Source of the DNA: Luteibacter pinisoli
GTDB taxonomy: Bacteria; Pseudomonadota; Gammaproteobacteria; Xanthomonadales; Rhodanobacteraceae
Assembly (NCBI RefSeq): GCF_006385595.1
Contig: NZ_CP041046.1
Span: 1,054,001 to 1,118,000 of the forward strand
Length of the DNA stretch: 64,000 bases
Reading direction: 5' to 3'
Below are positions 18,036 to 26,436 of the stretch, in pieces. Position numbers and translations under genes: made by a program. Numbering within the stretch: position 1 is the first letter of the stretch; every line of letters starts with the position of its first letter. Under the pieces are notes generated by a model. It saw only the letters and a program-made list of their open reading frames with translations, did not search any database and was not told where the DNA came from.

Positions 18036-18848
18036 TCAGCCTCCGAACACGCGCTTGAGGAAGCCCTTCTTCACCGGCTCGATGAAACGCAGCGGACGCT
18101 CTTCACCCAGGATGCGGGCGACGGTGTCCTTGTAGGCGTGGCCTGCGTTGGAGTTCTCGTCGAGGATGACGGGGACGCCGGCGTTGGACGCCGCGAGGAC
18201 GTTTTCCGATTCCGGGATGACGCCCACGACGGAGATGCCGAGGATGTCCTCGACGTCCTTCACGCTGAGCATTTCGCCGGCTTCAACGCGATTCGGGTTG
18301 TAGCGGGTGAGCAGGAGGTGCTGCTTGATCGGGGCTTCGCCCTTTTCAGCGCGGCGCGTCTTGCTGGCGAGCAGGCCGAGGATGCGGTCGGAGTCGCGCA
18401 CGGAGGAAACCTCCGGGTTGACGACGACGACGGCGTGGTCGGCGAAGTACATGGCCAGGTGCGCACCCTTTTCGATACCGGCGGGCGAATCGCAGACGAC
18501 GAAGTCAAAGCCTTCCTTCGTCAGCTCTTCGAGCACCTTTTCGACGCCTTCCTGGGTGAGCGCGTCCTTGTCACGGGTCTGCGAGGCGGCCAGCACGTAC
18601 AGGCTGTCGTGGCGCTTGTCCTTGATCAGGGCCTGCTTCAGCGTCGCCTCGCCGTGCACGACATTGACGAAGTCGTACACCACGCGGCGCTCACAGCCCA
18701 TGATCAGGTCGAGGTTGCGCAGGCCGACGTCGAAGTCGATGACAGCGACCTTCTTGCCAACGATGGCGAGGCCAGTCGCGAGCGAGGCGCTGGACGTGGT
18801 TTTGCCGACTCCGCCCTTGCCGGAGGTGACGACGATGATTTCAGTCAA
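18036..18848 (-). CDS. minD: Septum site-determining ATPase MinD
   Basis: A 270-residue ParA/MinD-type ATPase. The deviant Walker A motif GKGGVGKTT lies at about residues 10-18, with DFDVGLRNLD after it, and CDSPAGIEKGA corresponds to switch II. The C-terminus (FIEPVKKGFLKRVFGG) is the amphipathic membrane-targeting helix. ATP-bound dimers sit on the membrane and recruit MinC. All expected residues are present. Confidence 0.97.
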   Translation of the reverse strand: MTEIIVVTSGKGGVGKTTSSASLATGLAIVGKKVAVIDFDVGLRNLDLIMGCERRVVYDFVNVVHGEATLKQALIKDKRHDSLYVLAASQTRDKDALTQEGVEKVLEELTKEGFDFVVCDSPAGIEKGAHLAMYFADHAVVVVNPEVSSVRDSDRILGLLASKTRRAEKGEAPIKQHLLLTRYNPNRVEAGEMLSVKDVEDILGISVVGVIPESENVLAASNAGVPVILDENSNAGHAYKDTVARILGEERPLRFIEPVKKGFLKRVFGG

Positions 18849-18882
18849 GAGATGTCTCCGCGTAAAACGGTTAGGACCGGCG

Positions 18883-19650
18883 TCAGAGGCGCGCGATCAT
18901 GAGTTTTCCATTATCCAGCCAGCATTGCACGGCCTGGCCTTCGAATTCCTTGGGCATGTCCTCGAACACGCGATAGTGCCCGGCGATCGCGACCAGTTCG
19001 GCGCGGAAGTCGGAGCAGAAAATGCGGGCGGTCTCATCGCCCTGTGCGCCAGCCATGGCACGGCCGCGCAGGCTTCCGTACACATGGATGGAGCCGTCGG
19101 CGATCACTTCCGCGCCATTGGCCACGGCCGCGGCGACGACGAGGTCGCGCTCGCGGGCGTACACCTGCTGGCCGGAGCGCACGGCGCTGCCCGTGTGGTG
19201 CTGGGCGGTGATCGTGCTGCCGGTTTCCACGGATGCGGCCGGGGCGGATTCGGCGCGAAGCGCGGCCGGGGCCGGCGTCGGTGCCGCGGCGGTGTCGCCG
19301 TGGCCGGGCTCGTACTGCGCGCGGAACTTGGCGATCAGCGGCAGGCACATGCGCTCGGCCAGGGCCTCGGTCTCGCTGGTGCCGTAGGCCAGGCCGACCG
19401 GCAGCATGCCGGCGCTGCGGATGGCTTCGAGCAGGGCGTCGACCATGCCATCGTCCGGCAGGACCGAAAGATGGGAGAGGTCGAGCACGACGGCGGCCCG
19501 GGTGAACATCTGCGGGGCGGAGCGGACGCGGCGCTCCAGTTCTTCGGCAAGGGCGGCGGCATCGACGCGGCGCACGCGCACGCAGGCGATGCCTACCTGG
19601 CCGAAGCGCAGGTCGCAGGCGGCTTCGAGGGATTCGGCGCGGGCGCTCAT
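18883..19650 (-). CDS. minC: Septum formation inhibitor MinC
   Basis: A 255-residue MinC. The N-terminal domain (to about 105) antagonises FtsZ polymerisation. An Ala/Pro/Glu-rich linker (about 110-150) leads to the C-terminal beta-helix with the MinD-binding pattern GAEVIADGSIHVYGSLRGRAMAG. It is 34 bp upstream of minD, and its start overlaps the stop of the acetyltransferase gene (ATGA), an unusual upstream partner for the min operon. Confidence 0.95.
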   Translation of the reverse strand: MSARAESLEAACDLRFGQVGIACVRVRRVDAAALAEELERRVRSAPQMFTRAAVVLDLSHLSVLPDDGMVDALLEAIRSAGMLPVGLAYGTSETEALAERMCLPLIAKFRAQYEPGHGDTAAAPTPAPAALRAESAPAASVETGSTITAQHHTGSAVRSGQQVYARERDLVVAAAVANGAEVIADGSIHVYGSLRGRAMAGAQGDETARIFCSDFRAELVAIAGHYRVFEDMPKEFEGQAVQCWLDNGKLMIARL

Positions 19651-20243
19651 GCGGACACCCCGCGCAGGTCGGCCGGGCGCTGGCGTTCGGCCAGCCAGGC
19701 GACGTCGGGGAGGCCGTCCTGCTCGAGATAGCGTTCGCGCACGAAGGGGAAGCTGGGCAGCTCGCGGGCGAGCAGGCTCACCTTCGGGCCGTCCTGGCCC
19801 ATGGTCTGCTGGCCCACTTCCTGGAAACCCATGGTGCCGTGGAACAGCACCGTCTGGTCGTTACGGGGTTCAAGAAAGACTTCGCAGGTCAGGAGCGGCA
19901 CGCGTACCTCGGCATAACTTTGCACATCACAATAGAAAATCCGGCCCAGGCCGTGGCCACGCATCGTCTGTTCGATCACGATGCGATCGATGTACACGAA
20001 CGATTCGTAATGGGCCTGGAACCAGCGGAAGTTCGGGCTGTTGTAATCGGCTTCCTGCCGCATGGCGATGAGGAAGCCGACGATGCGGCCTTCCTGTTCG
20101 GCGACGCGGAAGTAGTGGGCGATCTCGTACAGATGGCGCAGTCGGGCGCGATCGGTGGCGAGGATGCCGGTGCCCGCTTCGTTGTTAAGCGCCAGCACGG
20201 CATCCAGGTCGTGCTCGCGCACGTCGCGGATGGCAAGGGCCAT
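19647..20243 (-). CDS. GNAT-family N-acetyltransferase
   Basis: A 198-residue acetyltransferase resembling the COG3818 group. The acetyl-CoA loop is in YIDRIVIEQTMRGHGLGRIFY (R/Q-x-x-G-x-G/A form: RGHGLG), with a preceding strand VGFLIAMR. The acceptor is unknown. ATG 20243 is chosen for GGAG 6 nt upstream; residues upstream of it do not look conserved. Its stop overlaps the minC start, so it heads the operon GNAT-minCDE-HExxH. Confidence 0.85.
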   Translation of the reverse strand: MALAIRDVREHDLDAVLALNNEAGTGILATDRARLRHLYEIAHYFRVAEQEGRIVGFLIAMRQEADYNSPNFRWFQAHYESFVYIDRIVIEQTMRGHGLGRIFYCDVQSYAEVRVPLLTCEVFLEPRNDQTVLFHGTMGFQEVGQQTMGQDGPKVSLLARELPSFPFVRERYLEQDGLPDVAWLAERQRPADLRGVSA

Positions 20244-20437
20244 TCGTTGCTCCGCTAAAAAAGTGTTCAACCATGGGCAACCCCCGGGCCGCCCGATGCG
20301 CGGCATTATGGCACGGCCGGGCCGCCTCCGGGGCGCGATGCATGGATGTAAAACCGTTGTAAAGCCTGCGCTTTCCGCGAGCCCTCGCATGACTTCAGTC
20401 AGGTGGTGCGCGGGCCGCGAAGGCCTATGATGCGGGC

Positions 20438-21700
20438 ATGTCCAAGGTCCAGTTCAACCACGTCCGCCTCCTCAGGTACGCCACGTACTTCGTGTTCCTG
20501 TGCGTGGGCCTGCCGCTGTCACTGCAGCGTGCCGGCTCCCAGCATGGCCAGATCCCGGACATGGCGCTGCTGGCCTGGACCGGCTGCTACCTCATCTTCG
20601 GCCTCGTCTACTGGCTGCTCACCCGCAGCCTGGGCTCCCGCGTCGACGGCCCCACCCGGGTCGCGGTGCTGGTGATCCTCACCGGGACGGCGCTGGCCAT
20701 CGGCGTGCTGAGCAAGAGCGGCCTCTCGGCCCTGCTGCTGGTCATCGTGGCCGCGGTGGTGCCCTGGCTGGTCAGCCTGCCGGTGGGCATGGTCTGGATG
20801 GTGGTGGCGCACCTGGCCCTTATCCCGGTGCTGATGCAGCTGCCCGCCTTCGGGCTGATTTACTCGATCATGCAGGCCTGCCTGTACTTCGGCTTCTCGG
20901 CGCTGATGTTCATCACCTCGATGGTGGCCAGCCAGCAGGCCGACGAGCGCGAGGAACTGCGCCAGCTCAACTCCGAACTGCGCGCCACCCGGGCCCTGCT
21001 CGCCGAATCCACCCGCATCGCCGAGCGCATGCGCATCGCCCGCGACCTGCACGACCTCGTGGGCCACCATCTCACCGCGCTCAGCCTCAACCTCGAAGTG
21101 GCCAGCCACCTCACCAACGACACGGCGCGCGAGCACGTGCTGAAGGCCCAGAGCACGGCCAAGCAGCTGCTGTCCGATGTCCGCGAGGTGGTCAGCGAGC
21201 TGCGCCAGGACGATGCCATCGACCTGACCCAGGCCCTGCGCAGCCTGACCGAGGGCGTCCCTGGCCTGTCGGTGCACCTGGCCATCCCGCCGCGTTTCGG
21301 CGTGGAAGACCCGCGCCGGGCCCAGATGCTGCTGCGCTGCGTGCAGGAAATCCTGACCAATACCGTGCGCCACGCCAACGCCCGCAACCTGTGGCTGACC
21401 TTCCGCCATACCGGGCCCGACGAGCTGTGCCTCGACGCCCGCGACGACGGCCGTGGCCTCGGCGAGTCCAGCGCGCTGCGCCTGGGCAACGGCCTCAACG
21501 GCATGCGTGAGCGCCTGGCCGAGTTCGGCGGCAGCGTGGCCTTCCAGGATGCCCCCGGCGGCGGCTTCGCCCTGACCGCCCGTCTTCCGCTCGGCGAGGA
21601 GCCCGCGCTCGCCCATGCCCCCCAACGTCCGCTGCTGGCCGATAGCCCGCTGCCGCCTCCCCATGCCACCATCGCCGTTCCTTCCGAGGATCCTTCATGA
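20438..21700 (+). CDS. Membrane sensor histidine kinase, NarX/DesK type
   Basis: A 420-residue kinase with about five or six N-terminal membrane helices (residues 12-165) and little external loop, suggesting it senses a membrane or intramembrane signal. A coiled-coil stretch (about 167-195) leads to a HisKA_3 domain with the phosphorylated histidine in ARDLHDLVGHHL (H205), then an HATPase domain (EILTNTVRHA and DDGRGLG). The Pro-rich tail is atypical. It overlaps the response regulator by 4 nt (ATGA), so they are a cognate pair. The signal is unknown; DesK-type kinases often sense membrane fluidity. Confidence 0.9.
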   Translation: MSKVQFNHVRLLRYATYFVFLCVGLPLSLQRAGSQHGQIPDMALLAWTGCYLIFGLVYWLLTRSLGSRVDGPTRVAVLVILTGTALAIGVLSKSGLSALLLVIVAAVVPWLVSLPVGMVWMVVAHLALIPVLMQLPAFGLIYSIMQACLYFGFSALMFITSMVASQQADEREELRQLNSELRATRALLAESTRIAERMRIARDLHDLVGHHLTALSLNLEVASHLTNDTAREHVLKAQSTAKQLLSDVREVVSELRQDDAIDLTQALRSLTEGVPGLSVHLAIPPRFGVEDPRRAQMLLRCVQEILTNTVRHANARNLWLTFRHTGPDELCLDARDDGRGLGESSALRLGNGLNGMRERLAEFGGSVAFQDAPGGGFALTARLPLGEEPALAHAPQRPLLADSPLPPPHATIAVPSEDPS

Positions 21701-22338
21701 TCTCCGTCTGCCTCGTTGACGATCAGAACCTGGTTCGCCAGGGCATCCGCTCCCTGCTTGACCTCGCCGGCGATATCCGTGTGGTGGCCGAGTGCGCCGA
21801 TGGCGCCCAGGCCGTGCAGACCATCCCGCAGGTCCGCCCGGACGTGGTGCTGCTGGACCTGCGCATGCCCAACATGAGCGGGCTGGAGGTGCTCCAGGCC
21901 CTGGGCGGCCGCAATGAACTGCCGCCGACCATCATCCTGACCACCTTCGACGACGACCAGCTGGTCCTGTCGGGCCTGAAGGCCGGCGCCCGGGGCTACC
22001 TGCTCAAGGACGTCTCCCTCGACCAGCTGGTGGAGGCCGTGCGCACGGTCTCGGCCGGCGGCTCGCTGGTGGCCCCGATGGTCACCCAGCGCCTGCTGGC
22101 GGGCGTGGGCCGCATCCAGAACCAGTTTTCCAGCCTGGAGCAGCCCGATCCGCTCACCGAGCGCGAAACCGAGATCCTCCGCCTGCTCTCGGGCGGCTAC
22201 AGCAACAAGGAAATCGCCAATTCGCTGCGCGTGGCCGAGGGGACGGTGAAGAACCACGTTTCCAACATCCTCTCCAAGCTGGGCGTCCGTGATCGCACCC
22301 GGGCCGTCCTGAAGGCCCTGGAGCTGGGCATCGTCTGA
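21697..22338 (+). CDS. NarL/FixJ-family response regulator
   Basis: A 213-residue transcription factor. The receiver has acidic residues D8/D9, the phospho-acceptor D54 (VVLLDLRMPN), T and K in the switch region (ILTTFDD, GYLLKD). A LuxR-type helix-turn-helix follows (LTERETEILRLLSGGYSNKEIA). It is phosphorylated by the overlapping kinase. A GC-rich hairpin (22344-22360) follows the stop but lacks an adjacent U-run. Confidence 0.93.
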   Translation: MISVCLVDDQNLVRQGIRSLLDLAGDIRVVAECADGAQAVQTIPQVRPDVVLLDLRMPNMSGLEVLQALGGRNELPPTIILTTFDDDQLVLSGLKAGARGYLLKDVSLDQLVEAVRTVSAGGSLVAPMVTQRLLAGVGRIQNQFSSLEQPDPLTERETEILRLLSGGYSNKEIANSLRVAEGTVKNHVSNILSKLGVRDRTRAVLKALELGIV

Positions 22339-22555
22339 GCCGGGGCCGCCGCAGGCGGCCTGCACCCCGACTTTTTCGGGTTGTGCCAGCTTGCGAAAAA
22401 GGGCAGGGGACCCAATGGCGCTCGGCGCCATGACCGGCTACCATCGGTTCTTTCGGCGCTGGCATACCCTTGTCACGGGCCGATTCTTCTGGGGCGGCCG
22501 CGCGGACTCCACAGCCGGGGGCCTGCCTGTTCAAAGACGTTCGGAGAACCGTGGA

Positions 22556-23929
22556 ATGACGCGTCTGTTAGAATTGATTGTCGCTATCGTCATCGTCGCC
22601 GTCCTCGGCGTCGTGGTTGGCGTGGCCATGCCCTCGACGGGCCACGTCGAGCGCGAAATGCTGATCAGTAAGGATCTGCGCCAGGTTTACGACGTTTTCA
22701 GTAACTTCCGTCGTTTCCAGGACTACACCGTCCTGCGCACCTACGACTCGAAGATCCAGTTCGAACTTTCGGGCAAGGCTTACGGGCCGGGCGCGAAGAT
22801 CTCCTGGAAGGCGTCGGATCCGAAGGTCGGTGACGGCTCGCTGGAAATCGCCTCGATCGATCCGGGCTTCGCCCAGGTCGGCGATGCCGGCAAGGGCACC
22901 GTGGTCTGGAACATCGCCAACAGCTGGCGTGGTCACGACAAGAAGTTCACGATCAACCTTGAGCGCACTGGCCGCAGCCAGAAGCTCGTGAAGGTGAACT
23001 GGGCTTACGACGTGAGCTACGGCTTCAACCTGGTCGATCGCTTCTCGAACCTCTACATCCACGGCGATCCGGACGCGCTGATCCAGTTCAGCCTGTCGAA
23101 CCTGCAGAACCTGATGGCGTCGATCCCCAACATCGACTACAGCAAGATGGTTCCGTCGATCGTCGACCAGCCGGTGAAGCCGATCCTGCTTGTCTCCACC
23201 ACGGCTCCGCGCACCCTCGACGACGTCGACACCGCGTCGGACAAGGCCATGGCCGAGATCCAGGCGGCAGCGAAGAAGCTGGGCGTGAACATCGTCAGCC
23301 CGCGCATCACGTTCACCACCAACTGGGGTGACCAGAACTACACGTTCGACGTGGCTGCCGAGATCGATTCCGCCACGCTGAAGATCAATGGCCAGGACGT
23401 CGAACTGACGGCTGCCCAGCGCCCGGCGCTCGACGCCGCCGCGCCGGCTGACGCCTCGACCGCCGCCGCTCCGGCCGCTCCGGCTGACGCGACGACCCCG
23501 GGCAGCAAGGACAAGTTCGGCCGCGTGATCGTCGATGGCGACGTGAAGGCCGTGCTCGCCTTCGGTGGCAAGGCCCTCAAGGCCGAGTGGAACGGCACCG
23601 GTGCCGGCCTGCCGCAGACCCGCCAGATGCTTGAGGCGTACTCGCAGACCCATGGCTACAAGTTCGATGACGTGAGCTTCCGCGCCTATGACATCCAGAC
23701 GAAGGCGCCGGTGAATAACCACGGCACCATCGAGGGTTATGACGAGCAGAAGTTCGAGATCTACCTGCCGCTGCAGGGCGACAACCTCCCGGACCAGACC
23801 CCGGAGCAGGAAGCCGGCATGAAGCAGCCGGGCCTGGAAGATTCGGCTCCGGCCAGCTCGTCCTCGTCGGCCCCGGCCGCCGCGGGCACCGCCCCGGCCC
23901 CGGCCAGCACGGCTGCCGCTGCCCAGTAA
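22556..23929 (+). CDS. Membrane-anchored SRPBCC (polyketide cyclase/START-like) protein
   Basis: A 457-residue protein with one N-terminal hydrophobic helix (LLELIVAIVIVAVLGVVVGVA), then an SRPBCC-like domain (about 35-185; VEREMLISKDLRQVYDVFSNF) of the lipid/hydrophobic-ligand-binding fold, a second region with GyrI-like features, and an Ala/Pro/Ser-rich tail. It is probably periplasmic and anchored in the inner membrane. Ligand unknown. ATG 22556 is chosen for GGAG 9 nt upstream; the frame is open to 22391. A strong terminator follows, so it ends its transcript. Confidence 0.75.
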   Translation: MTRLLELIVAIVIVAVLGVVVGVAMPSTGHVEREMLISKDLRQVYDVFSNFRRFQDYTVLRTYDSKIQFELSGKAYGPGAKISWKASDPKVGDGSLEIASIDPGFAQVGDAGKGTVVWNIANSWRGHDKKFTINLERTGRSQKLVKVNWAYDVSYGFNLVDRFSNLYIHGDPDALIQFSLSNLQNLMASIPNIDYSKMVPSIVDQPVKPILLVSTTAPRTLDDVDTASDKAMAEIQAAAKKLGVNIVSPRITFTTNWGDQNYTFDVAAEIDSATLKINGQDVELTAAQRPALDAAAPADASTAAAPAAPADATTPGSKDKFGRVIVDGDVKAVLAFGGKALKAEWNGTGAGLPQTRQMLEAYSQTHGYKFDDVSFRAYDIQTKAPVNNHGTIEGYDEQKFEIYLPLQGDNLPDQTPEQEAGMKQPGLEDSAPASSSSSAPAAAGTAPAPASTAAAAQ

Positions 23930-23953
23930 GCGTCACGCTTATCGCGACACAAG

Positions 23954-23984
23954 AAACCCCGCCGGCAACGGCGGGGTTTTTTTT
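23954..23984 (+). terminator. Rho-independent terminator after the SRPBCC gene
   Basis: AAACCCCGCCG and CGGCGGGGTTT pair as an 11-bp stem around GCAA, with a run of eight T that overlaps the end of the stem. This is the clearest terminator in the window and lies 25 bp past the stop codon. Confidence 0.93.
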
Positions 23985-23995
23985 GTTCTGCGAAA

Positions 23996-24036
23996 GGGCT
24001 CGCCTTCGGCATCGCGTTGGCGCTCGGACGTGGTCG
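23996..24036. repeat. Outer inverted repeat of island 2, left arm
   Basis: These 41 bp (GGGCTCGCCTTCGGCATCGC onward) recur inverted at 24658-24698 with 38 identities. The arm ends 4 bp before repeat copy B. It differs in sequence from the outer repeat of island 1. Confidence 0.82.
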
Positions 24037-24040
24037 CAGT

Positions 24041-24284
24041 AGAGCCCTCGGCGCCCACCCTCGCTGCTCAGACATCGACTCCAGCGTTCGAAAAGGAGGG
24101 CCGCTACGCGGCCGGTTTTCCTATGGGCCTACGGCCGCGAACCGGGTGCTGGGCGGGGGTTTTCGACACGGCGTCCTGCCGTGACGAAAACGGCCGGTCA
24201 TCCATGACCGTCCCCCTGCGGGCCTGATCCTTCCAACCCCCTCGCCTCCGCGAACTCGCCTCGAGGGTGGGCACCGAGGGCTCT
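24041..24284 (+). repeat. Structured intergenic repeat, copy B
   Basis: 244 bp, same family as 16677-16920. The 23-bp termini (24041-24063, 24262-24284) pair with one mismatch. The inner stem is CGGTCA-TCCA-TGACCG (24195-24210), where copy C (read on its own strand) has GGGCCA and TGGCCC: two pairs changed on both sides. GGCCGC-TAC-GCGGCC likewise replaces AGCCGC/GCGGCT of copies A and C. The stretch 24285-24410 up to copy C carries the divergent tails of both copies and no gene. Confidence 0.85.
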
Positions 24285-24410
24285 TTTCATCGGTGCGGTT
24301 GCGTGACGGAGAGCCAACACCAGCAGCGTCCGAGTGAACGTTGCGCATTAGCGCGATGGCCCGCAACCCGCAGGCGGTTGCCTTCCGGGACGAAACGTCA
24401 GCGCTGGAAG

Positions 24411-24652
24411 GAGTCCTGGGTGCCCACCCTCGAGGCGAGTTTAGTGTCGCGAGGGGGCTGGAAGGATCAGGCCCGAAGGGGGTGGGCCATGGATGGCCCG
24501 CCGTTTTCGCCACGACAGGGAATGTCGTGTCGAAAACCCCCGCCCAGCCACCGGTTCGCGGCCGTAGGCCAATAGATAACCCAGCCGCGTAGCGGCTCTC
24601 CTTTTCGAACGCAGAGCGTTGTCTGAGCAGCGAGGGTGGGCACCCAGGGCTC
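24411..24652 (-). repeat. Structured intergenic repeat, copy C (inverted)
   Basis: 242 bp, the reverse-oriented third copy. Its termini (24411-24432, 24631-24652) carry two base pairs that differ from copies A and B on both arms (CTCGGCG became CTGGGTG), keeping the stem with a single mismatch. A conserved tail, CCAGCGCTGACG..GGAAGGCAACCGC on the minus strand, extends to about 24375 and matches the tail of copy A. B and C point toward each other. Confidence 0.85.
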
Positions 24653-24657
24653 CTTTC

Positions 24658-24698
24658 CGACCACGTCAGAGCGCTAAAGCGATGCCGAAGGCGAGCCC
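24658..24698. repeat. Outer inverted repeat of island 2, right arm
   Basis: Inverted partner of 23996-24036 (38 of 41 identical), 5 bp beyond copy C. With copies B and C it makes a roughly 700-bp imperfect palindrome. The 70 bp from here to the ABC transporter start at 24770 show no clear promoter by eye. Confidence 0.82.
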
Positions 24699-24769
24699 AC
24701 CCAAGGTGAGCGCTATCGAAATCCCACCGGGGTGGATGCCGCTACGCCCCCCGTGCGTTAATTAGGGCA

Positions 24770-25705
24770 ATGATCGAAACCGACCGACTCACCCGCTGCT
24801 ACGGCCCGCTGATCGCGGTCGACTCCCTCAGCCTCCGCGCCGAGCCCGGCCAGGTACTCGGGCTGCTCGGCCCCAACGGCGCCGGCAAATCCACCGCCAT
24901 GCGCATGATCGCCGGATTCCTCACGCCCACCTCCGGCACCGCCCGCGTCTGTGGCCATGACATCCGCCGGGAACCCCTCGCCGCCAAGCGCGCCCTGGGC
25001 TACCTGCCCGAAGGTGCGCCCAGCTACGCCGAGATGACCGTGCGCGAGTTCCTCACGTTCATGGCCCGGGTGCGCGAGCTCGACCGGGACATCGCCCTGC
25101 GCCGGTTTGACGAGGTCATCAGCCGCCTCGAACTCGAGGAAGTGCTCGACGTACCCATCGGCACGCTGTCCAAAGGCCTGCGCCGCCGCGTGGGCCTGGC
25201 CCAGGCCATTCTCCATGACCCGCCCGTGCTCATGCTCGATGAGCCCACGGACGGCCTCGACCCCAACCAGAAGCACTCCGTGCGCATGCTCATCGATGCC
25301 ATGGCACGCGAACGGACGATCCTGATTTCCACCCACCTGCTCGAAGAAGTGCACGCGCTGTGCAATCGCGTGGCGATCATCGCCAACGGCAAGCTGCTGG
25401 CCGATGCCACGCCGGCGGAGCTGGAGGCGCGGTCGCGCTACCACGGCGCCGTGTCGTTCAGTGCGCAGGGCAGTGGTGTGTCGCGTGAGATGCTGGCGCG
25501 CATCCCGGGCGTCTCCATGGTGGAGGTCGATCCGCTCGACGGCCGTGTCACCGTGTTTCCGAAACCGGGCCAGCCCATCCTTGATGAGGTGCAGGCGCTG
25601 CTGCGTGAGCAGAACCTGCGGATCAACGAGATCCAGCTGGAACAGGGCCGCCTGGACGAAGTGTTCCGGCAGATCACCACGACGCCGCGCGGGGGTAACG
25701 CATGA
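24770..25705 (+). CDS. ABC transporter ATP-binding protein, GldA-like
   Basis: A 311-residue ATPase with Walker A GPNGAGKST (about 34-42), a signature LSKGLRRRVGLAQA, Walker B VLMLDEPTDGLDP and H-loop STHLLEEV. The C-terminal 80 residues form the extra domain seen in GldA/NatA-type ATPases. It powers the permease encoded next, which it overlaps by 4 nt. Substrate unknown; Gld-type systems occur widely outside gliding bacteria. Confidence 0.9.
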   Translation: MIETDRLTRCYGPLIAVDSLSLRAEPGQVLGLLGPNGAGKSTAMRMIAGFLTPTSGTARVCGHDIRREPLAAKRALGYLPEGAPSYAEMTVREFLTFMARVRELDRDIALRRFDEVISRLELEEVLDVPIGTLSKGLRRRVGLAQAILHDPPVLMLDEPTDGLDPNQKHSVRMLIDAMARERTILISTHLLEEVHALCNRVAIIANGKLLADATPAELEARSRYHGAVSFSAQGSGVSREMLARIPGVSMVEVDPLDGRVTVFPKPGQPILDEVQALLREQNLRINEIQLEQGRLDEVFRQITTTPRGGNA

Positions 25706-26436
25706 GCGCCGTGTCCGCCATCGCACGGCGCGAGCTGCGCGCGTACTTCGTCACCCCCGTGGCCTATGTGTTCATGGTTATCTTCCTGGTGATGGCCGGG
25801 GTGCTCACGTTCTACACGGGCGATTTCTACGACCGCGGCCTGGCCGACCTGCAGCCGTTCTTTGACATGCATCCGTGGCTCTACCTGGTACTCGTGCCGG
25901 CGGTGACCATGTCGATGTGGGCGGAGGAGCGATCGTCGGGCACGCTGGAGCTGCTGTTCTCGCTGCCGGTGTCCATCTCGCAGGCGGTGTTGGGCAAGTT
26001 CCTCGCGGCGTGGGGATTCATCGGCATCTGCCTGATGCTGACGTTCCCGCTGTGGATCACGGTGAACTACCTGGGCGAGCCGGATAACGGCGTGGTGATG
26101 GCGGGGTACATCGGTAGCTGGCTGATGGCCGGTGCGTTCCTCGCCATCGGCGCGTGCATGTCCACGGCGACGCGCAGCCAGGTGATTGCCTTCGTCCTGA
26201 CCTCGTCGCTGTGCTTCGTGCTGATCCTGATCGGACAGCCGCAGGTGCTGGATTTCTTCCAGGACTCGCTGCCGCCCAAGCTCATTGGCGCGATGGGCCA
26301 GCTGTCCATCGTGCGCCATGCCAACGCGATTGCGCGCGGCGTGCTCGACCTGCGTGACCTCATCTACTTCGGCGCGATGATCGTGGCCTGGCTGGGTGCG
26401 GCCGTGCTGGTGCTCGACCTGAAGAGGACGCGCTGA
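25702..26436 (+). CDS. ABC-2 type permease, GldF-like
   Basis: A 244-residue ABC-2 family membrane protein with six hydrophobic segments; the first follows IARRELRAYFVTPVAYVFM. The segment EERSSGTLELLFSLPVS is the coupling region typical of ABC-2 permeases. Starts inside the ATPase gene (ATGA) and shares its last base with the next start (TGATG), so the three proteins are probably made in equal amounts. Confidence 0.88.
   Translation: MSAVSAIARRELRAYFVTPVAYVFMVIFLVMAGVLTFYTGDFYDRGLADLQPFFDMHPWLYLVLVPAVTMSMWAEERSSGTLELLFSLPVSISQAVLGKFLAAWGFIGICLMLTFPLWITVNYLGEPDNGVVMAGYIGSWLMAGAFLAIGACMSTATRSQVIAFVLTSSLCFVLILIGQPQVLDFFQDSLPPKLIGAMGQLSIVRHANAIARGVLDLRDLIYFGAMIVAWLGAAVLVLDLKRTR

Noticed and set aside
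22344..22376. GGCCGCC-GCA-GGCGGCC hairpin and later TTTTT after the response regulator as a terminator
   Set aside because: The T-run is about 11 bp past the stem and belongs to a second weak hairpin; not convincing as an intrinsic terminator.
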